From positions 62,934 to 126,933 of the forward strand of contig NZ_JAECZA010000001.1 in the NCBI RefSeq assembly GCF_016056275.1: a stretch of DNA of 64,000 nt, in the 5' to 3' direction. A program made the translations under genes and the position numbers. Source of the DNA: Dendronalium phyllosphericum CENA369 (GTDB lineage: Bacteria > Cyanobacteriota > Cyanobacteriia > Cyanobacteriales > Nostocaceae). Below the pieces are notes generated by a model, which made no database searches, was not told where the DNA came from, and worked only from the letters and a program-made list of their open reading frames with translations. Positions 17,055 to 26,072 of this stretch are shown here, piece after piece (within the stretch, counting starts at the first letter, position 1; each line of letters begins with the position of its first letter).

Positions 17055-18374
17055 TTGCAAATATGGGGTGGGCATCCTCTGCGAGGTCATGTAAAAATTA
17101 GCGGGGCCAAAAATTCAGCATTGGTGATTATGGCTGGAGCCTTGCTGTGTTCAGGAGATTGTCGTATCCGCAATGTTCCTTTATTAGCAGATGTGGAGCG
17201 GATGGCTCAGGTATTGTCAGCTTTAGGTGTTCGCCTTACGCGACAAGGTGACATTCTAGATATTAATGCTAGTGAAATTACAACTTCAAAAGCTCCTTAC
17301 GAACTAGTTACCCAATTACGGGCAAGTTTTTTTGCCATTGGCTCAATTCTGGCACGGCTAGGAGTGGCACAAATGCCGTTACCAGGTGGTTGTGCAATTG
17401 GAGCTAGACCAGTCGATCTGCATGTCCGAGGACTGCAAGCGATGGGAGCTGAAGTGCAGATTGAACATGGTATCTGTAATGCCTATGTTCCAGGTAGCAA
17501 TAAAAGATTGAAAGGAGCCAAAATTTACCTGGACACCCCCAGCGTGGGAGCGACAGAAACATTGATGATGGCTGCTACCCTAGCCGATGGCGAAACAATC
17601 ATCGAAAACGCTGCACGGGAACCAGAAGTAGTCGATTTGGCAAATTTCTGTAACGCTATGGGAGCCAAGATTCAAGGTGCAGGCTCTAGTACAATTACTA
17701 TTGTTGGCGTTCCTAAGTTGCATTCCGTTGATTACAGCATTATTCCCGATCGCATTGAGACAGGAACATTTTTAGTTGCTGGAGCCATTACCCGTTCAGA
17801 ACTTACTTTGTCACCAGTACAACCAGACCATTTGATTCCAGTAATTGCCAAGCTGCGAGAAATTGGAGTCACAATTATTGAGGAAGCGCCTGACTGCTTA
17901 CGCATTCTGCCAGCAGACATTCTGAGGGCAACGGATATTGAGACTTTGCCCCATCCAGGCTTTCCCACAGATATGCAAGCGCCGTTCATGGCTTTGCTAA
18001 CATTGGCTGAAGGTGACAGCCTGATTAATGAATCTGTGTTTGAAAATCGCTTGCGTCATGCCTCCGAGTTGAATCGCTTAGGAGCTGATATTCGCGTCAA
18101 AGGCAATACTGCTTTTGTTCGCGGAGTACCAATGTTATCTGGTGCACCAGTATTAGGTACGGATTTGCGAGCATCAGCAGCTCTGGTCTTAGCAGGACTA
18201 GCAGCCGAAGGAAAAACCACAATTCAGGGCTTACATCACCTCGATCGGGGCTACGATCGCCTTGATATGAAATTGCAGCAATTAGGAGCTAAAATCCTGC
18301 GTGTGGGCGAAGTCCCAACAGATGCAGAAGTTACTTCTACTGCAACTAATCCCCCAGCATCGATTTCGAGCTAG
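17055..18374 (+). CDS. murA: UDP-N-acetylglucosamine 1-carboxyvinyltransferase (MurA)
   Basis: MurA adds enolpyruvate from PEP to UDP-GlcNAc, the first committed step of peptidoglycan synthesis, in the cytoplasm. The motif [19 protein letters not shown] is at the N terminus. The catalytic loop is [19 protein letters not shown] with the PEP-reactive Cys in GGCAIG. The C terminus has [20 protein letters not shown] and [10 protein letters not shown]. The coordinates use TTG 17055. However, a perfect GGAGGT (16983-16988) lies 6 bases before an in-frame ATT at 16995, which would add 20 residues ([20 protein letters not shown]) of the type I remember at the N terminus of related cyanobacterial MurA. 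Initiation at ATT is therefore likely. Confidence 0.92.
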   Translation: MQIWGGHPLRGHVKISGAKNSALVIMAGALLCSGDCRIRNVPLLADVERMAQVLSALGVRLTRQGDILDINASEITTSKAPYELVTQLRASFFAIGSILARLGVAQMPLPGGCAIGARPVDLHVRGLQAMGAEVQIEHGICNAYVPGSNKRLKGAKIYLDTPSVGATETLMMAATLADGETIIENAAREPEVVDLANFCNAMGAKIQGAGSSTITIVGVPKLHSVDYSIIPDRIETGTFLVAGAITRSELTLSPVQPDHLIPVIAKLREIGVTIIEEAPDCLRILPADILRATDIETLPHPGFPTDMQAPFMALLTLAEGDSLINESVFENRLRHASELNRLGADIRVKGNTAFVRGVPMLSGAPVLGTDLRASAALVLAGLAAEGKTTIQGLHHLDRGYDRLDMKLQQLGAKILRVGEVPTDAEVTSTATNPPASISS

Positions 18375-18411
18375 TAGTTCTTATCAACTATGTAGGGCAG
18401 GAGTTAGGAGT

Positions 18412-18454
18412 TAGTTGTCAGTTGTCAGTTGTCAGTTGTCAGTTGTCAGTTGTT
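18412..18454. repeat. heptanucleotide tandem repeat (STRR), unit GTTGTCA
   Basis: About six copies of TCAGTTG in a row, followed by a pyrimidine-rich stretch (18461-18489) of CTACTCC/CTGCTCC units. Intergenic, between murA and the M48 protease gene. Confidence 0.85.
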
Positions 18455-18566
18455 TTATCTTCCCCTACTCCCTGCTCCCTGCTCCCCAACTATCACACCC
18501 TACTTCTCGTTATACTAACTGTGGGAAGCTGTTGATATTTCGTTTTTCCAGCTTACTTGCTACACC

Positions 18567-19442
18567 ATGTCTTTCTTCAAAACCCCGCTAGTTGGTTTAA
18601 AAGCTGACTCATTTCGTCATCCGTTAGACTTAGAAGCAACTAAATCTCTCAAACAGATACCAGGTTTAGACTTGATGGTGCGGAATTGGCTCGGGCCAAT
18701 GGCAGAGCAGGTTTTTTATGTGGAAAATATTGCCTCCAGTGTTTTGGTGGGTGAAAACCAGCTGCCTGATTTACATAAATTGTTGTTAGAAGCCTGCAAA
18801 ACTTTAGATATAGAGCCTCCTCAATTGTATGTCCGGCAACATCCGGCCCCGAATGCCTACACTTTTGCTATGCGAGGTAAGCAACCTTTTGTTGTGTTGC
18901 ACACCTCTTTAATTGATATCTTGACACCAGAGGAAATCCAGGCAGTCGTTGCCCACGAATTGGGACATCTCAAGTGCGACCACAGCGTTTATTTAACGCC
19001 TGTGAATTTATTAGTCTTGGCCGCAGCAATTGTACCCAATGTCGGAGCTTTTATTGCCCAAGCCATACAAGCACAACTATTAGAATGGGTACGCTGTGCT
19101 GAGTTTACTTGCGATCGCGCCGCATTACTAGCAACCCAAAATCCTAAAGTTGTCATGTCAGTATTGATGAAGCTGGCTGGTGGTTCCCCAACTCTAGCCC
19201 CGCAACTTAACCTCGATGCCTTTGTTGCTCAAGCTCGTGCTTACGACGATATCAGTAAGACGGAACTCGGCGAAATGGTGAAAGCAGCCCGTACAGCTCA
19301 ATTAAGTCATCCAGTACCAGTATTACGAGCGCGAGAAATTGACCGTTGGGCAAGCAGTACAGAATATCAAACTCTGTTGCAAAGTCATGGTTTAAAGCAT
19401 AACAGTGAAGCTGCATCCAAAGGCGGATGGCGCAACTGGTAA
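18567..19442 (+). CDS. M48-family zinc metallopeptidase
   Basis: A 291-residue protein with the zinc motif HELGH at residues 130-134 (His130, Glu131, His134) and a third ligand Glu179 in CAEFTCDRAALL. The domain order (N-terminal helical part, YVRQHPAPNAYTF strand block, HELGH, hydrophobic helix about 147-172, AEFTCDRAA) is that of HtpX/Ste24-like peptidases, but only one or two hydrophobic segments are present. Members of this group degrade damaged or membrane-associated proteins; the substrate here is unknown. The C-terminal half contains HPVPVLRAREIDRW, a usual end of the family. Confidence 0.85.
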   Translation: MSFFKTPLVGLKADSFRHPLDLEATKSLKQIPGLDLMVRNWLGPMAEQVFYVENIASSVLVGENQLPDLHKLLLEACKTLDIEPPQLYVRQHPAPNAYTFAMRGKQPFVVLHTSLIDILTPEEIQAVVAHELGHLKCDHSVYLTPVNLLVLAAAIVPNVGAFIAQAIQAQLLEWVRCAEFTCDRAALLATQNPKVVMSVLMKLAGGSPTLAPQLNLDAFVAQARAYDDISKTELGEMVKAARTAQLSHPVPVLRAREIDRWASSTEYQTLLQSHGLKHNSEAASKGGWRNW

Positions 19443-19490
19443 ATCCAACAGAACACAACCTGTTGTCATAGCTTGAACTAAAGAATAAAT

Positions 19491-19730
19491 ATGAGTGAGT
19501 TAGACCGGATTGAGAAACTAATTGAATCCAATGCTAGAGCAATTCAGGCATTGACAGATCAAGCCAGTGTTATTTTACCCAGACTCGATGAAATGCAGCG
19601 ACAAATATCTAATATGCAGCGACAGATAATAGATAATGTCAGACGAATCGATGACAATACAGCCGATATTAGAGAGTTAACACTTGAAAATCAGAGAATT
19701 TTAAAATACTTGGAATCCCTAAGTAAATAA
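19491..19730 (+). CDS. small coiled-coil protein
   Basis: A 79-residue protein starting ATG 19491 and predicted to be one long helix. Hydrophobic residues recur at heptad spacing (IEKLIESNARAIQALTDQ, MQRQISNMQRQI, RRIDDNTADIREL). It has no Cys, Trp or membrane segment. It resembles the many small coiled-coil proteins of Nostocales that have no assigned function. It lies 48 bp after the protease gene on the same strand. Confidence 0.65.
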   Translation: MSELDRIEKLIESNARAIQALTDQASVILPRLDEMQRQISNMQRQIIDNVRRIDDNTADIRELTLENQRILKYLESLSK

Positions 19731-19864
19731 AGTGGTTTACCAATTGGTGATTGCAATTGTCTAGTAACAGTGTATTGTTGTGCGATCGCGTCACTCTAAA
19801 GGAATTTATGATAACTCTGGTCGGATAAAATCATACGTCCTTGGTTAATCTCCCAATCACTACC

Positions 19865-20983
19865 ATGACAGATGTATCAAATAACGATCGCTTCCATCCA
19901 ATTAACTTATTTGAATACGAACGGCTAGCAAAACAGCATCTATCGCAGATGGCGTTTGATTACTATAGCAGTGGTGCTTGGGATGAAATCACACTGCAAG
20001 ATAATTGGGCTGCTTTTGAGCGAATTAAACTGCGACCTCGGATGCTAGTGGATGTAAGCGATCGCAACTTGAGTACTTCTATTTTAGGACAACCTCTGCA
20101 ACTACCCCTGCTCATTGCACCGATGGCTTTCCAATGTTTGGCTCATCCAGTTGGAGAAGTTGCCACAGCACTAGCTGCGGCATCAGCAGGAGTGGGTATG
20201 GTGTTGAGTACATTAGCTACTAAGAGTATAGAAGATGTAGCAACTGTAGGACAAGAACAAAATGCCTTGCAATGGTTTCAGCTTTACATCCATAAAGACC
20301 GAGGCTTGACTCGTGCTTTAGTAGAAAGGGCTTACACAGCAGGCTACAAAGCGCTTTGTCTAACAGTAGATGCTCCAATACTGGGACAACGGGAACGAGA
20401 TCGGCGTAATGAATTTGCCTTGCCGCCAGGAATGCATCCGGCTAATCTTGCAACTATCTCAGGTCTAAATGTTTACCATCAACAGGGGGAATCTGGGCTA
20501 TTTACCTATTTTGCCGAGCAACTCAACGCATCAGTAACTTGGCGCGACTTGGAATGGTTGCAATCTATCTGCCCATTACCTTTGGTACTTAAAGGAATTT
20601 TACGGGAAGATGATGCTATTCGGGCTGTAGAGTATGGAGCCAAAGCAATTATTGTTTCCAATCATGGTGGCAGACAACTTGATAGTGCGATCGCCTCCTT
20701 AGATGCTCTTGCTGAGATCGTAGCAGCAGTCGGTAGTACCGCAGAAGTGCTATTAGATGGAGGTATCCGACGGGGCACAGATATTCTCAAAGCTCTAGCA
20801 ATAGGAGCAAAAGCAGTGCTCGTCGGACGACCTATTTTGTGGGGACTGGCCGTAGGAGGACAAGCTGGTGTATCTCACATTATATCGCTGTTGCAAAATG
20901 AGTTAGATGTAGCAATGGCTCTCAGCGGCTGTCCTAATATACAGGATATTGACTATAGTTTAGTTAAGTCAGTCAATCTCTAA
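19865..20983 (+). CDS. FMN-dependent alpha-hydroxy-acid oxidase (lactate/glycolate oxidase family)
   Basis: A 372-residue (beta/alpha)8 FMN enzyme that oxidises L-2-hydroxy acids such as lactate or glycolate. ATG 19865 is used; a TTG 24 bases upstream is less likely. Visible features are FDYYSSGAWDE, the FMN strand block PLLIAPMAFQ, WFQLYIHKDR, LTVDAPILGQRERDRRN, Lys243 (LKGI), the catalytic His267 and Arg270 in SNHGGRQLD, and DGGIRRGTDILKALAIGA with VGRPILWGL. N2-fixing cyanobacteria are known to carry such an enzyme acting mainly on lactate. Which acid it prefers here cannot be read off. Confidence 0.88.
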   Translation: MTDVSNNDRFHPINLFEYERLAKQHLSQMAFDYYSSGAWDEITLQDNWAAFERIKLRPRMLVDVSDRNLSTSILGQPLQLPLLIAPMAFQCLAHPVGEVATALAAASAGVGMVLSTLATKSIEDVATVGQEQNALQWFQLYIHKDRGLTRALVERAYTAGYKALCLTVDAPILGQRERDRRNEFALPPGMHPANLATISGLNVYHQQGESGLFTYFAEQLNASVTWRDLEWLQSICPLPLVLKGILREDDAIRAVEYGAKAIIVSNHGGRQLDSAIASLDALAEIVAAVGSTAEVLLDGGIRRGTDILKALAIGAKAVLVGRPILWGLAVGGQAGVSHIISLLQNELDVAMALSGCPNIQDIDYSLVKSVNL

Positions 20984-21367
20984 AAGAACATAAACAACTA
21001 GCTTGAGAGTAAAGTTAGTGTGGGAATTCAACTACCACAATTGAATCATGCACTGTAAGTTTATTCAAGCATAGCTTTTTACTGATACAAATAGTCTTAT
21101 TTATCAGATAAATCAAGAAATAGTTGAAATACCCAACTATGTACTATTAAATACAACACAATATGCATGAACTAAATTTGGTTGTCTCAGAGTTTAGCTG
21201 ACTTCAAGCAAAAAATCTCCATATCATCGGAGAAATTTCTATATAACATCTAGGAATTTATGTCAATAATTAGCTATGGATTTTGCAAAAGTTGAAAATT
21301 CAGGATTATTTATGAATGCTTGTTACAAATCCACTAGATAAGGTATGATAGTTAAGTTGCATGAGAA
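20984..21367. other. AT-rich spacer before tRNA-Leu
   Basis: About 380 bp with no supported gene; presumably contains the tRNA-Leu(CAA) promoter near 21340 (GGTATGATAG). Confidence 0.4.
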
Positions 21368-21451
21368 GGGCGGGTGGCGAAACTGGTAGACGCACCACAC
21401 TCAAAATGTGGCGACCTTGCGGTCATAGGAGTTCGATTCTCCTCCTGCCCA
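21368..21451 (+). tRNA. tRNA-Leu (anticodon CAA)
   Basis: An 84-nt class II tRNA. Acceptor GGGCGGG pairs with CCTGCCC (one G-U). Anticodon stem CCACA/TGTGG encloses loop CTCAAAA, anticodon CAA. The long variable arm is GACCTTGCGGTC and the T arm contains GAGTTCGATTCTC. It marks the left border of the accessory polysaccharide region. Confidence 0.95.
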
Positions 21452-21963
21452 CTTAAAAAATACTGAAATAACACTTTCTGCTGAACTATTTGTCAAGCAC
21501 AACCTGTAGATTTGTGGTTATCATATTACACGGTTGCCTAAAGACTTTGTTGGGCAAGACAATGACAACCCCTGAGTCAAAAGTTCTGGGCTTACACAAA
21601 TTATATGAATTTTTGGCGTTTTGATGGCTTGATAAATTAAGATTATTATTAATTTTTGCATAACCCTTTAGTTATGTCTGTCTTTAGATAGATGAAATAT
21701 ATTGTGAGATTTTACATGTAGTTTTATACATAAGATTTACCTCTAAAAAGCTAAAAACTTTTATGCAACTTAATTTTTGCTTTAAGGGTAATTGCTATTA
21801 ATAATATGTATTATATATCTCTATTTAGTTATAAGCTAGAGAAATAAATTTAGTAATTTATATGTAATAAATAAAAACTAGTTATAATTTAAAGAATCAA
21901 ATAAAGAGCGTAAATTTTTCTAGAAACATTGTCATAATGTAAGAATTAAATAAGGTTAGTAAG
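21452..21963. other. very AT-rich non-coding region
   Basis: About 510 bp without a recognisable gene, downstream of tRNA-Leu. Base composition becomes clearly more AT-rich here, as in much of the accessory region that follows. Confidence 0.4.
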
Positions 21964-22723
21964 ATGCAGCTCATAAATTTAAAAACAAAACCGGAAATGA
22001 AATTTTTTCTTTATGAAGTGGTGAAACCTCCAATAAAGATTCGGTTTTTTGGAAATGGTCGTTTCTGTCCAGTTTGCCAGAGCAATGAGCAATGTACAAA
22101 ATTTTAAATCAGCACCCATTCCTGTACCACAAGCGATGTGTCCAGTTTGTCGCTCAGTGATGCGGCATCGACTAATGTGGATATTCTTTGAAAGGTGTAC
22201 TAATCTTTTCGATTCAAGTAAGAAAAAAATGCTGCACGTTGCGCCAGAATATTGTTTTCAAAGGCGCTTGAGTCGAATTCCAAATGTAGACTATTTGACT
22301 GCTGATATTTCTATGCCTTCAGCTATGGTGAAGATGGACATCACAGATATTCAATATCCAGATAATACTTTTGACGTAATTTATTGTAGTCATGTCCTCG
22401 AACACGTTTTAGATGATAGAAAGGCAATGCGTGAGTTTCATAGAGTCCTAACCGATAAAGGTTGGGCTGTTTTACAGGTGCCAATTGAAAGGGCTGAAAC
22501 TACATATGAAGACCCATCTATTACAGATCCAGCCGAACGACAAAAAGCATTTGGTCATCTGGATCATGTTAGATGCTACAGTGCTAAAGATTATGAGCAA
22601 CGTCTTATTGATGCAGGGTTTCGTGTAAAACGTATCAAGCCCCTTGAATTTACAAACATAGAGGAAATAGAAAAGATGAGGATTTCAAAAAATGAAGATA
22701 TTTTCTTGTGCACTAAGTCATAA
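21964..22723 (+). pseudogene. zinc-ribbon SAM methyltransferase gene broken by a frameshift
   Basis: Two overlapping frames together give one protein. Frame 1 (ATG 21964 to TAA 22105-22107) encodes 47 residues ending in FCPVCQSNEQ. Frame 2 (open from 22049 to the stop at 22723) carries NFKSAPIPVPQAMCPVCRS and a full class I methyltransferase (KMLHVAPE, YLTADIS, VIYCSHVLEHVLDD, DKGWAVLQVPI). The known family has two CPVC knuckles separated by about 20 residues before the methyltransferase domain. Here they fall in different frames, so one base has been gained or lost between about 22078 and 22100. The gene is probably inactive unless the shift is a sequencing error or is recoded. Related proteins occur in polysaccharide loci. 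Confidence 0.75.
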
Positions 22724-22814
22724 AAGCTGATTCGCAAACAAAAGCTTAATATTTCGTTCGCTTGAGCCGTAAGACGAATCAATGAGTCATGATTATATCT
22801 CAAGTCATTTGCTT

Positions 22815-23073
22815 CAAGTCGGTAAAGCTGCCTAAAGCACTAGCTCCTTTTTTTGTGGTCTTCACTGAGCAAGAATCTGCGATCGCCACAGTAGACTTTT
22901 CGTAAGGCTCTAAATTTTGTCACAGTTGATGACACACTTTGTTGTGAATTTTCTGCCAAGTGCTTTTGCGTTGCCATTTCGCAAAGCATCCATACACTGT
23001 TGTATAAGAAGGAGATCGTGAAGGCAACATTACCCACTGACACCCAGTACGTTGCACGCAGAATATAGCTAGG
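22815..23073 (-). pseudogene. decayed IS5-type transposase remnant
   Basis: Read on the minus strand in shifting frames: AIFCVQRTGCQWVMLPS, then SYTTVYGCFAKWQRKSTWQK and IHNKVCHQL followed by a stop, then in another frame EKSTVAIADSCSVKTTKKGA. These blocks match the DUF4096/DDE junction of IS5-family transposases (RTGCQWRMLP; VAIADSQSVKTTEK, with a catalytic Asp). Both ends of the gene are missing and at least one frameshift is present. Confidence 0.75.
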
Positions 23074-23135
23074 ACTTACATACAGTACATAATTACTACA
23101 CGAAAGTCAGGTATTTCAGCCATGTTTAGCACTTA

Positions 23136-23164
23136 GCGATGTCTACGACGGGCTACGCCTACGC
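23136..23164. repeat. dispersed palindromic cyanobacterial repeat
   Basis: GCGATGTCTACGACGGGCTA and the following CGCCTACGC are a short partly palindromic sequence of a kind dispersed in Nostoc genomes. It lies next to the transposase remnant. Confidence 0.5.
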
Positions 23165-23370
23165 AAATATGCCAATAAATCAAAGTTATGTAAAGCCCAG
23201 AAACGACTAAATATCGTTATCAATATTATGGTTAATTTGTATAGCTCGTAATTGCTGATAGTATTGATAATTTATTGTCAATCTACTTCTATAGAATGCC
23301 CAAATCATGTGGAAGTAGGTAGGAGAGGCTGGAGAATAAATTATTCAGCATCACTTAAATCGCTTGGGTA

Positions 23371-23562
23371 AAAGGGAGTAGGGAGTAGGGATTGGGGAGT
23401 AGGGAAACTAAGCCGCCCCCTTCGGGGCGGGGTTTCAACCTATCTTGTGCAATACAAGGATTTTTCGCGCCACTTGCGGGCGAGGCTTTAACCTTTTTCG
23501 GGGCTAATTTCTTCCCCTACTCCCTACTCCCTACTCCCCACTCCCGCCCCGAAGGGGAGGTA
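23371..23562. repeat. inverted-repeat spacer element with purine/pyrimidine arms and GC hairpins
   Basis: A purine-rich left arm (GGGAGTAGGGAGTAGGG, 23373-23405) is matched by a pyrimidine-rich right arm (CTACTCCCTACTCCCTACTC, about 23515-23546). Just inside the left arm is a perfect hairpin CCGCCCC-CTTC-GGGGCGG (23413-23430); just outside the right arm is CGCCCCGAAGGGG. The whole could fold into one long structure. A 73-codon ORF across it is a by-product. Confidence 0.6.
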
Positions 23563-23613
23563 AAGATAAATGTTATGCAAAAGATTAAAAGAAGACAGCA
23601 AGCTACAAAATAA

Positions 23614-24177
23614 TATCAGTAGTCAACATAGGGAAGACAAACATATCTTGCTATTTTTTTAGCATTTCTGCTAAAAATCACAGCACATATACTCTAGATT
23701 AAAAGTTATATAGATGACACTTTTGCAATTATAAAAAAATATCTTACTACTAAAAAATACTATTTTCCATAAAATCCTTTATTATTCATTCATATATAAA
23801 GGAAAAATTAGCAAATTAGCTCTTTAAGATTGCACCAGAATACAATATGACTTTGCCGAATCAAGTATTTTCGCATAAGTATATTTAATGCAAATGTAAT
23901 GCTAGCGTGAATAAATCAGAAATAAATTATGAAGTAAATATGAACTTTGCTATAAAAAGTGTAACAACTGTTAGTTAAGCCAGTAAACTAATATACGGTT
24001 ACAGATAATCCTAGTATTTTCAGGGAAGTACAAAAATTACCAAATTAAATATTACAAGTGTTCAAGCCTAGACACGCTATCAGTAACAAAAAATTCCAAA
24101 CTCATACTTATTGATTTTTCTAGGTGCGAAAAATTCCCTAAATAATGGATTCTTATCTTTGACACAAGGGGTGATTT
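23614..24177. other. AT-rich non-coding leader of the polysaccharide locus
   Basis: About 560 bp without a supported gene ahead of the first glycosyltransferase gene. It may contain the promoter and a long 5' leader of the locus; no specific box is certain. Confidence 0.4.
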
Positions 24178-24975
24178 ATGGTAGGAGGAATGTTTCTGCC
24201 TACTCAAAAGGTACTTGATTTTCCTATTACGGCTTTGCGCTTTGCCGATCAGATACAAACAATCTTGAAATGGGCGATCGCTAGAGAGAGTAAAACTGTA
24301 TGTGTAGCCAATGTACACATGCTCATGGAGGCTCACTGGAATTCGGAGTTTGCAAGCGTGTTAAAAAGCGCAGATATAGTCACTCCTGATGGTATGCCTT
24401 TAGTTTGGATGATGCGGCAAATGGGAGCGCGTTACCAAGATCGGGTAGCAGGTATGGACATCTTCCTAGCATTGTGTCAGCAAGCTCAAGTGCAAAATAT
24501 TAGTGTTTTCTGTGTAGGTTCGCAAAACGAAATTCTTTCTAGAATGAGAAAAAAGCTAGAGCAAGAATTTCCGAGGCTGAAAATAGCAGCGATGGAACCT
24601 TTACCTTTCCGTCCCCTGACTGAGACTGAAGACCAAGCTTTGATTAATAAAATTAACTCCAGTGGTGCTGGCGTGGTACTTGTATCTTTAGGATGTCCAA
24701 AACAAGAAAATTGGATGGCACAGCATAAAGGTAAAGTTCAAGCAGTCATGATTGGATTGGGTGGAGTTTTTCCAGTTTATGCAGGTATTCAAAAGCGCGC
24801 CCCAAGAATAGTTCGAGACTTAGGACTGGAATGGTTTTATCGCTGGGTTCAAGAACCACGTCGACTCTGGCGACGCTATGCTACAACTATTCCACCGTTT
24901 ATGTGGTTAGCAACAAAACAACTGCTATTATCAAGTCGTTTGAGAGGAGTCTTCTTAAATGGAACTGGAGATTGA
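24178..24975 (+). CDS. WecB/TagA/CpsF-family glycosyltransferase (GT26)
   Basis: A 265-residue cytoplasmic, membrane-associated glycosyltransferase. Family motifs seen are ADIVTPDGMPLVWMMRQMG, RVAGMDIF, VVLVSLGCPKQENWM and GLGGVFPVYAGIQKRAP, with a C-terminal ERF/EW-type membrane-docking tail (LGLEWFYRWVQEPRRLWRRY). Members add N-acetylmannosamine-type or glucosyl residues to a lipid-linked sugar, usually as the second step in building teichoic acid, enterobacterial common antigen or exopolysaccharide. ATG 24190 is an alternative start. It is the first intact gene of the polysaccharide locus. Confidence 0.87.
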   Translation: MVGGMFLPTQKVLDFPITALRFADQIQTILKWAIARESKTVCVANVHMLMEAHWNSEFASVLKSADIVTPDGMPLVWMMRQMGARYQDRVAGMDIFLALCQQAQVQNISVFCVGSQNEILSRMRKKLEQEFPRLKIAAMEPLPFRPLTETEDQALINKINSSGAGVVLVSLGCPKQENWMAQHKGKVQAVMIGLGGVFPVYAGIQKRAPRIVRDLGLEWFYRWVQEPRRLWRRYATTIPPFMWLATKQLLLSSRLRGVFLNGTGD

Positions 24976-25647
24976 GGACTTAGTATTGCTAATTTTGGTG
25001 TAATACAAGATGCTACTCTGAGAAATCTAACTTTCTTTGGTTACTCAAAGCTTGCAGAAACAAACGCTGTTTTAGAGATGTCTGAAAAGCAAAAACTTAA
25101 GTCTTAGTACTTTTGTAACTGAATATAGCCAAAAATTTACTATCTATATATTCTTAGTACTGAGGCAAGCATGTTACCTTGTATCTTTTTTTGCAAGGTT
25201 AGTACGCGAATATCTGCTGCAACATTTCCCAAAACATCACAAGAAAATCAAAACTTTATAAAATCTTAATAAATAGCAAACTCGACTAAAGAGCATTTAA
25301 AGTTCAAGAATATAGGCAGTAGGCTATTTTGTAATGAAATTGAATCCATGCATCAGTAGATTTTCTTATGAAACTTTTTTGAATGCTGCTAATTTGCCAA
25401 AAGATTATGGCAATATAAATTTGACAGCAGTTACAAAACGCAATAATAATTTTTGTAACCAAAATTAGCCATTTAATGTTATGTATATATCTCAGTGACA
25501 TATTTTCAGCAGAAGACTGCGGCAAGAGATAGCAATTCAATAAATACAATGAGGCTTACTTGCATGAGATGAAAAACAACTTATTACTCACTGAGTTCGG
25601 AATATGACAAATAAATACTGCCAGTCCTTTCATTGGTAAAACCTGTA
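24976..25647. other. AT-rich non-coding region
   Basis: About 670 bp between the GT26 gene and a small membrane protein gene. An 81-codon minus-strand ORF here has no convincing sequence or ribosome site. Nothing else is recognised. Confidence 0.4.
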
Positions 25648-25968
25648 ATGGAATCACCAAAACAATCATCAAATTTCCGACACAAAAGAGTTAAAGAGGT
25701 ATTTGGGTCTGCAATAGAGAGTTGGATATGTCAGACAATTGCCTTGAGTGTTTTCTGGTCAGTGGCAGGTATAGTATTTGCAAAAAGTTTTGAGTTAGTT
25801 GTTTTACTAGTGTTATTCGTAGCTTTTTTACAACTTATTATTGAACGAAGATTTGTTGGAGCGATCGTTCAACGTCAGAAATTAAAACTAGAGTATTTCA
25901 ATATTGTCTTCATGACTAGTTTAGGATTCGGTGTGTTTGTAAGTGACACTGAATATAGTGTTTGCTGA
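25648..25968 (+). CDS. small two-pass membrane protein of the polysaccharide locus
   Basis: A 106-residue protein from ATG 25648 (MESPKQSSNFRHKRVKEVFG). Hydrophobic segments lie at about residues 27-45 (TIALSVFWSVAGIVFA) and 48-64 (LVVLLVLFVAFLQLII); a weaker third is near the C terminus. It is not recognised. The gene lies ahead of the ABC-transporter pair and may belong to the same transcript. Confidence 0.5.
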   Translation: MESPKQSSNFRHKRVKEVFGSAIESWICQTIALSVFWSVAGIVFAKSFELVVLLVLFVAFLQLIIERRFVGAIVQRQKLKLEYFNIVFMTSLGFGVFVSDTEYSVC

Positions 25969-26072
25969 TTGGACACAATCAGCACGAAGGTATTACCAAG
26001 CTATAAATTTCTTCAGTGTTTCAACTTTAGATGTGATGATTGTTAACTTTGTGGACTTCATGGAACCGAATT

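Noticed and set aside
18412-18454. CRISPR-like array
   Set aside because: Units are 7 bp without spacers. No array of longer repeats with unique spacers was seen anywhere in the window, and no cas genes.
23392-23613. 73-codon plus-strand ORF
   Set aside because: Lies across the hairpin and repeat element at 23.4-23.56 kb; no family-like sequence.
25304-25549. 81-codon minus-strand ORF
   Set aside because: Ile/Cys/Tyr-rich product of AT-rich spacer, no ribosome site and no recognisable domain.
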